64,000 nt of DNA from Tetragonia tetragonoides (Eukaryota; Streptophyta; Magnoliopsida; Caryophyllales; Aizoaceae). The position numbers and the translations under genes were made by a program. Location: assembly GCA_038025085.1 (NCBI GenBank), contig CM076143.1, positions 39,229,001 through 39,293,000 of the forward strand, given 5' to 3'. Below are positions 57,556-64,000 of this stretch, piece by piece. Below the pieces are notes generated by a model. The model had not been told where the DNA came from, searched no databases, and saw only the letters and a list, made by a program, of their open reading frames with translations. Position 1 is the first letter of the stretch. Every line of letters begins with the position of its first letter.

Positions 57556-60500
57556 CAAAGTTAATAGGCTCTGAAGATTAATTGAGTTAGCAATAATAGA
57601 AAATTCAACATGGTATTATAACTCATTATATTTCGTAAACATATCCCCCTTGCAACACCAACAACGTAATACATACCTCACTTCAGCCCTTCTCCTCGCT
57701 TTAAATTTTGATTTCTTTTTGTGCAATCTAATTTAAATTTTGATTGCTTTTGTGCAATCTAATTTAAAATTTTGATTTTGAGGATAGTTTTTCTTTTATC
57801 TGGTCGATTGCACTAAGCTATAACTATACTCCTACTGAAAAGTATTTCATAGTAACGGTTGAAAGTAACATCTTTTGTTGTTATACATTTTTTGGTCGAA
57901 AAATAACACTTTTCCCCACGACCAAAAGTGACTCAAATAGAACGAATATTTTGTAGTCTAAAAGTAGCACTTTTGTTCAAACTATAACCGTCTGTAAGAC
58001 CATCTTATATGAGTTATGTATTTTTGTGTGAATACATATGTGGTAGAAGTGAACAGAAGTTTTCATATTGATTTATGTTAGTATTTTGCAATGTATTATC
58101 TATGTCCTTTGTTGGTTTTTTTTTTTTTGGTATCATAATAGATCGGTCACAAAAGTTTAAAATAGTAAATACAGGGAATTAAGAACCAAGCAACACACGA
58201 TTCACCTTCCTATTTTTTTTAATCATAAAATTGAAGTATCAATCTTTTGATTCATAACAATATGTATGTTTTACAATAATACAAGTGAAATGCAAAATGT
58301 GTATGGTTATAATCAACTAAAAGTTACTTTTCAGCGGGTCAAATTTAAAATGTGCACAATTATAATTAATTAAAGTTATTTTTGTTGTCAAACAATTAAA
58401 GAAATAGAGATCACGTTATCAGCACCAATCTCTAAACCTGAGTTTTGTGTATTTTACCGATCCCAATTTGATCCAACAATTGAAAATTGTGAGAGTTAAT
58501 ATTGGTGATGTCGGGCAACAAAGGTTTGCTTCGTCGGTGTGGATTGGGCATGATACACTGCTGCTTGACTGATGTGTTCCAATCAAATCATTGATGAAGT
58601 TGTCGGTGTTGATTTGTTCAATTAATTTTGTTAATTTGCACCTACTGAATATGACTCCCTGTAGTTGTTTTTCTATATCAAAATTTTCATGGCCATTATA
58701 TTATCATACGTGTCTTGACCCTTGACATTTTAATGTGAAGCATTATCAAACAAATGTGTAGTATTGCTTAGTGTTTATATAAAAAAAGGTAAATATATAG
58801 TGTCATGGTAGTCTAAGCACATATTTGAAATATTTTTGTGGTATTCAGGGCTTGCGCCGATCTAGACGATATACTAGGTCATCGTTGCCTTTGATCTTTG
58901 GTGTGCTATACTCTTGTATAACTTGGACGTTTTGTTAGTTGATAATACTCCATAACATGTAACTTTTGACGTCACTATTAGATCTAATTTATTGAATCCT
59001 ATGCACATGTTTATTTTTGAGTTTTTCATCTCTTTGTTCTTTTATGATGATTTGGTTTTTGCCTCTAACTCTCTAAGATAGTGTTATTTGTTGATATCAT
59101 ATGATGAATATGGAGTACATATATGATTACTGCTTTGATTATTATGTTCATCTCTTAGAATATTGTGTGCATGTCAATACCTAATTGTTTAGTTGTTGAC
59201 TACTAGAATGTATTTGAACAATTGTCAATCTTTTTCATTTTATTTTATAGTGGATTAGTCTCCACTCTAGTTTCGTGTATTGAGTTATTTCATGTGAGTC
59301 ATTGAAAGTTTATGGTTTAGAGCCACATTGTGCTTATCCTCATTCATACATGCAATTTCTTTTTATTGTTGGGTGTTTAATAAGCATAGATATGAATTAG
59401 CTAATGTTGGGTATTGTGGTTATGTGAATCTATTACCACCAATGAAGTTGTTATCTAGGTGATTAATCTTGTTGATTGTACATCCTTTATTTTAAGTATG
59501 GATGCAAAAGTGTTATTAGTCCATAAATGATGGCGTACAAGAGTTACGCAACATAGAGCATAGTTTTATTTTGGACGTAAGTTATTTTCTAAGTTTTAAA
59601 TACTCTCAAACTCTGTGGTTGTAACTTATAAGTTTTACTTAGAAAAATTTAATCTTTATCAATGTATGTATTTGAATGTTTGTTTGATGGGAATACATGA
59701 TGAAAATTATATGAATAGTCATGCGTACTAATATTGATTATTCACCCAATATACTTATCCTGAAGATAATTTATGAAAAGCCTAAAGGCTTGTAATTTGA
59801 GACAATGAAGAAAAAATTATGAGTTAGTACAAATTATGGTCTATAAGCCATGTTTATGATTTTAAAACCGATGTATGAAAGAAATTTTTATAATAGTGAT
59901 CATGCAGAATTGTAATACCCGAGAAAATAAAGTACTAAAATTAGTGGTAATAGAGTTATTCGTAATTAGTGAACCTAGTAGTTTTATTATTTGGATCATT
60001 TGTGAATCTTTATATCTTTTTTAGAGTGATACTTGATTATCTGTCTGAACAATTAGAAGTCGGTACCAGAACAAGGAGATAAGATTAAGGAAAAGAAATA
60101 AGAAGATAAAGAAAAAATAAAATTGTATAGTTGATTGCCAAGTGGTATATAGCTGTCAAGCTAGTATGCATGGTGTTGACTGTCGCCTGCTCCCTTAGCA
60201 ATTAAGTTTCTTTGTTCTTATCTTGTCTTTGTTCTTATATTATCTTGCTAATAATATTAGTGTTTTATTACTCTTAATTCGGTCTCGTCAACGAGTTACT
60301 CATTACCATCAATCAAATCAAACAAGTATAGAAATTTTTTATACTTTCCAAATATCTATTCAAAGACCACCCACACTTGTCATGTGCACCGTCGAATCAC
60401 CACCATATATTCCACTATTCCGATGTGGGAACCACTTCACTGTCACCAAAAAACCACCGCCAATCCACCATCTTGTTAATTGCCAACTTTTACCGGCGGC

Positions 60501-60852
60501 AAAAAAACTTTACAAACATGGGGTGGGTTTTAAGAGAAAAACAAAGCCACATAAGGTAATTATTCTGATGTGATTGAGAGACTGAAAGGTGGAGACAACA
60601 TGGTGGTCGCCTGCACAGTGAAGCGGCTACAACGACCTAGGAGGTGAAATTGTGAAAATGATGCAAAGGGAATATAATTTTTGTTAAAGGCCATTAATGG
60701 AGTATGGGAGAAGGATAAGGACAGAAATAGGTAACTCGTTAACATAACCCCTCTTAGTTAGTATATAAGTCACAAACTACATAGCTGACATTTTGGGAAG
60801 TCCAACTCGTAAAACCGAAATAGAGAAAGAGTTAGTTACAATAGAAAGGAAA

Positions 60853-60892
<40 letters not shown>

Positions 60893-60995
60893 ATGGGTCA
60901 GATAATTTATTAGTTGGTTTGTACACAGTTTTGATATAGCAATTGAAGCATTCCAGTGAGTTTGAGTTGAGGTAGAGATAAAGAGCAACAGCTTG
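57553..60995. other. Intergenic spacer without recognisable gene
   Basis: 3.4 kb of AT-rich sequence. The ORF 60223-60573 (116 codons, His/Pro/Lys-rich) shows no family I recognise and no splice context. A (GA)n microsatellite of about 17 units lies at 60854-60889. A short duplication of a TTTTGATT...GTGCAATCTAATTTAAA block occurs at about 57705-57770. Confidence 0.5.
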
Positions 60996-61206
60996 ACTAT
61001 TGCTTTACAGTTTTTTTTTTTTTGGTTTGGCAAAGGGGAACTTTTTGGGCGTGGTTAAAGGGCACCTCCTAACACACGGTCTCGGTTTTTTCACGAATTA
61101 ATTCGTGTAAGTGCTTCCCAGGAGGTTTGAACCATGACTTGATATACACGTTGCAACTTGTTTACCACTGAGCCAACACCTCTTGAGTACTATTGCTTTA
61201 TAGTTT
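60996..61206 (-). mobile_element. Full-length tRNA-derived SINE, 18-bp TSD
   Basis: The body 61014-61188 is flanked by ACTATTGCTTTACAGTTT (60996-61013) and ACTATTGCTTTATAGTTT (61189-61206), one mismatch. The T-run is on the left, so it reads on the reverse strand. From the right come an A box (TTGGCTCAGTGGTAAAC) and a B box (ATGGTTCAAACCTCC) with normal spacing, then a short body and an A tail. Retroposed by LINE enzymes. Confidence 0.9.
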
Positions 61207-61229
61207 ATGCATAGAGAAATCGAAAAGGA

Positions 61230-61612
61230 GAATTGAATTAGTAACGTTAGAGTACGGTTATATAAGTTTGGGGTTAGATGGTTATTAAGAAGTATGTTAG
61301 TAGATTAGCTTGTGTGATTTCGTATACTTGGAAATCCACGCTGCTTCAAAGATATTATCTTAGTATTCGTTTTAAGTATTTAAATTATGGTTTTACATAC
61401 GAAAATTATTTGAAGTACCTACGTGTATTTTAAAAGGGGAAATGAATAGTAACGTTAGAGTACGGTTTATAAGTTTTGGGTTAGATGGTTAAGAATTATG
61501 TTAGTAGATTAGCTTGTGGGATTTCGTATACTTGGGAATACACGCTCCAAAGGTATTTTCTTAGTATTCGTTTTTAAGTATTAAAATTATAGATCTGCAT
61601 TCGTAAATTATT
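61230..61612. repeat. Tandem duplication of about 200 bp
   Basis: The unit with AGTAACGTTAGAGTACGGTT, GGGTTAGATGGTTA, GTTAGTAGATTAGCTTGTG and ATTTCGTATACTTGG occurs at about 61240 and again at about 61447. Divergence is mostly small indels. The spacing of about 207 bp is one unit, so the copies are directly adjacent. Confidence 0.8.
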
Positions 61613-62146
61613 TCACAAGTAAGTTTAGTACTACCTATATATTATATCGAGCTCTGAAAGCATGTCTTTCAAATGTATTTATGGTTTATGTATTATTAAG
61701 TGGTTTTTAAGTTAAATGTTTTAAAGGAAGTGCTACTTAAGTCTTATATGTTTTAAAGATATATTGTTGGAAAGTATTCATGATTTGAATATGACGTGGT
61801 GCAAGATACCAGGGGATGATCATTGTTGGGGCGGTACTGGGCTTCCCCCCCCCCCCCCCAAACAATTTGCCCCAAATCCATATAAATCACAGTTGTTCGT
61901 CCCTCCAATAACTGAAGTCAAAAGAGTAGTACTAGGCCCAATGTATAAATGAATAGCCAAAATACTAAACTCTAGTAACTAGGAAACCAATAACCCAATG
62001 TATATTTTTAAAGTTCTCATGTGATTGAGTGATCTTGTCGTCTTTGCCTGTGCAGCTCTTCCCTTTCCATGTTTTCCCAATCCCCTTTTCTTTCTCATTG
62101 CTTTCTTATTTATTTTTCTTTGCTTTTTCATTCTATACTAAATTAC
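61613..62146. other. Intergenic
   Basis: AT-rich, with a C-run of about 14 at 61846-61859. No gene seen. Confidence 0.5.
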
Positions 62147-64000
62147 TTTTTTTTTTGGCTAGAAGGTCAAGAGTGATCTTATTACCAACTAATGGAAACA
62201 ACTATAAAGAACATACAAAGGGAGGAGAGGCAAGACATACATCCCTTTATAGCAAGGTGACTGTCTAACACTCTTCCAAGCCTCACAAACAACGACATAA
62301 ACTTACAAGTTTAGAACATGTTTTCCACAAAACACTTATCGTTACTAGACATTCTTCCTAGAGTTTAAAACTAATCCTAATATTAATCTCCCTGATGATT
62401 ATCTGAGCTAGAACCTCGGTAGTTCTCTTCACATCTCTAAAAATTCTATAATTCCTTTCGATCCATGTATGGTAGGTGACAACAGCCATACATGCAGCAC
62501 TAACTCTTTTCGGGCTCTTGCAAACCTGTTATCCATCCATCTGTGCCATCTGCCTGTGCTATCTGGTATCTGTGCAGTACTAGCCTACCCACAAACCTTC
62601 CTCTTTAGTTCGGAAACCCACGAGAAAGAATAAAAAAAAAATGATCATGATTTTCATCTGCATTTTGGTACAAAACACACTTATTATCAGCCTGTATGTG
62701 GTAGATTCTCTCCAATCTATCCTTAGTGAGTAGTCTCTTTTTGTCAGTTAGCCGAAACATGAAAGCATGTTTAGGGACAGTGACTCTTGACCATACGTAC
62801 TTTGTTGTTCTACAGCTTCCTTCAATTTTCCTAAGAAACTTGTAACCCTCAGCCACTCTATATTTCTTGTGCCTGCTTCTCCACACACAATCAACACGAA
62901 AAAAAGTTTTTGAGCTCAAACAACTTCTTCAAGTACCATCTGTGAATCAGGTACTTGAACATCCCAAAACTCTCTGCCCTTCATGTAGGGGTGAGCAAAA
63001 ACGGATATCCGCTCCGCTTTTGAAAACCGGAGCAGATATCCGCTTTTTCAAATCACTAAAAATCCGATCCGTATCCGCTCCGCTTTAAAACAGATATCTG
63101 CTTTTTGGATATCCGCTTTAAACGAAGCGGGTCAGCGGATATCCGTATCCGCTTTATTTTGTATTGTCTTTTTTCAATTTCATTTGTTTGTTGAATTTAG
63201 AGCTTGATATACACTACCAAATTGCATCAAACCAAGAGCAAATAACCTCTGGACTTATAAAAGTAGCAATATTGTTTGTATTTGGGTCTTTATTCCAATA
63301 ACCTCGGTTAGTTAATACCCGGAATACTATTTTTAAGAACCAAAGTTGACAGAACAACAAAATCCCCTCAAAAGCTAATGGAAATTCTTAACTTCAAAAT
63401 CTCTTTAACTTCTGGCCTGGGTTAGTTTTGAAGTGCTTTAATCACTAAAGACATACCCTGAAGTTCTTAACTTCAAAACCCAAATGGATTTTGACCAATT
63501 TTGCTTATCTTTATCAGAAGCATTATGGGTCTTATCGGCGTAAGTCCATGTTTTTCTTGTACAACTAAGGTAATTTAGAATAATGTACTCTTACTGGGTT
63601 AGCGACTTAGTGGTGTTTTTTTAAATATAAAAAATGCGGAGCGGATACGGATATCCGAATTGCAAAAAAGACCGACCCGTATCCGCTCCTCTTTGTGTCA
63701 AAAAAAGCGGAGTGGATATCCGCTCCGCTTTTTACGAAGCGGATATCCGCTTTTCAGGTAAAAACAGGATCGGATACGGAACAGATCACCGGATCGGGAT
63801 CAACCTACTCACCCCTATGGCTTCATGTATATGCTATCAACCCATCTTACCCACAGGTGATCTTCTTTTCTGAGCTAGAGCCCATAAGAGCTTAGCTACT
63901 GCAGCTTTATTCCAACATTGGCAGTGCTTGAAATTTGGCCCACCCTGTTTATTTTCCCTACAAATCAAATCTCAAATCACAAGTGACAACTTGTTCTGTG
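62147..64000 (-). mobile_element. LINE running off the right edge, split by a hAT-like element
   Basis: A T-run at 62147-62158 marks the 3' end. The reverse strand encodes an ORF2 C-terminal part (VWSRVTVPKHAFMFRL, RLLTKDRLERI) at 62919-62605. Beyond the inserted element it continues upstream as WNKAAVAKLLWALAQK and then WVDSIYMK (63990-63825). The two parts join exactly at YMK/GRE when the insert and one target copy are removed. Many stops. It lacks the hairpin 3' end of the BASS4 LINEs and represents a third lineage. Confidence 0.8.
62979..63829. mobile_element. hAT-like non-autonomous element with palindromic ends
   Basis: CTTCATGTA flanks both sides (62979-62987, 63821-63829), enclosing 833 bp. 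The ends are the inverted words GGGGTGAGC and ACTCACCCC. Each subterminal region (about 63000-63155 and 63635-63800) is packed with variants of the palindrome AGCGGATATCCGCT. The middle is AT-rich and non-coding. An 8-9 bp TSD and (T)AGGGGTG ends fit hAT. Inserted into the LINE. Confidence 0.75.

Noticed and set aside
60223..60573. 116-codon ORF as a gene
   Set aside because: No recognisable domain, no splice or promoter context, and low-complexity His/Pro/Lys content in AT-rich spacer.
1..64000. CRISPR arrays, toxin-antitoxin pairs, phage or other bacterial systems
   Set aside because: The sequence is a plant nuclear region. The tandem repeats found lack the even repeat/spacer design, and no bacterial genes are present.

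Overview
The window is nuclear DNA from a flowering plant, most likely a eudicot. It has split genes with GT-AG introns, plastid and isoprenoid housekeeping genes of plant type, AT-rich spacers, and many plant LINEs, SINEs, MITEs and Helitron-like ends. I cannot place it below eudicot. I see no tRNA or rRNA gene, CRISPR array, bacterial operon or LTR retrotransposon.

Three host genes lie in the left 47 kb. (1) MVD, diphosphomevalonate decarboxylase, + strand, 2797-11907, ten exons that add up to an uninterrupted 419-residue protein. (2) An alpha/beta-hydrolase gene, - strand, 12816-14868, four exons, converging on MVD. It looks intact except for one missing base just after the nucleophile serine. 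(3) BASS4, a chloroplast sodium/metabolite cotransporter of the bile acid:sodium symporter family, - strand, 17258-46596. Fourteen exons, one only 22 nt long, total 1302 nt and encode 433 residues over 29.3 kb.

BASS4 is so long because its introns have collected LINEs: 19907-23645, 29251-34832, 38304-38882, 43285-44090, 44336-45498 and several relics. Most point the same way as the gene. Several have clear target-site duplications (TSDs). They share a 3' end with a small covarying hairpin and the tail TTATCTAAAA. One copy is inverted by twin priming. Another is a composite of three LINE pieces inside one 19-bp TSD. A SINE in the same gene carries the same tail.

From 46.7 to 64 kb there is no convincing host gene. 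In order the region holds a 1-kb long-TIR Mutator-like element 143 bp upstream of the BASS4 start codon, a SINE-like insertion, a Helitron-like end, a full-length but mutated LINE of another lineage (50968-56204), a Tourist-like MITE (57102-57319), a (TA)n tract, a tRNA-derived SINE (61014-61188), a local duplication, and a LINE running off the right edge that was hit by a hAT-like element with palindromic subterminal repeats (62988-63820). The left edge (1-2400) holds a Helitron-like element and short tandem repeats.

The genes have no evident functional link. MVD supplies isopentenyl diphosphate in the mevalonate pathway, BASS4 is a plastid envelope carrier, and the hydrolase has an unknown substrate. 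The main interest is LINE biology: in all three LINE copies where the ORF1/ORF2 junction is visible, the stop and start codons overlap as ATGA.
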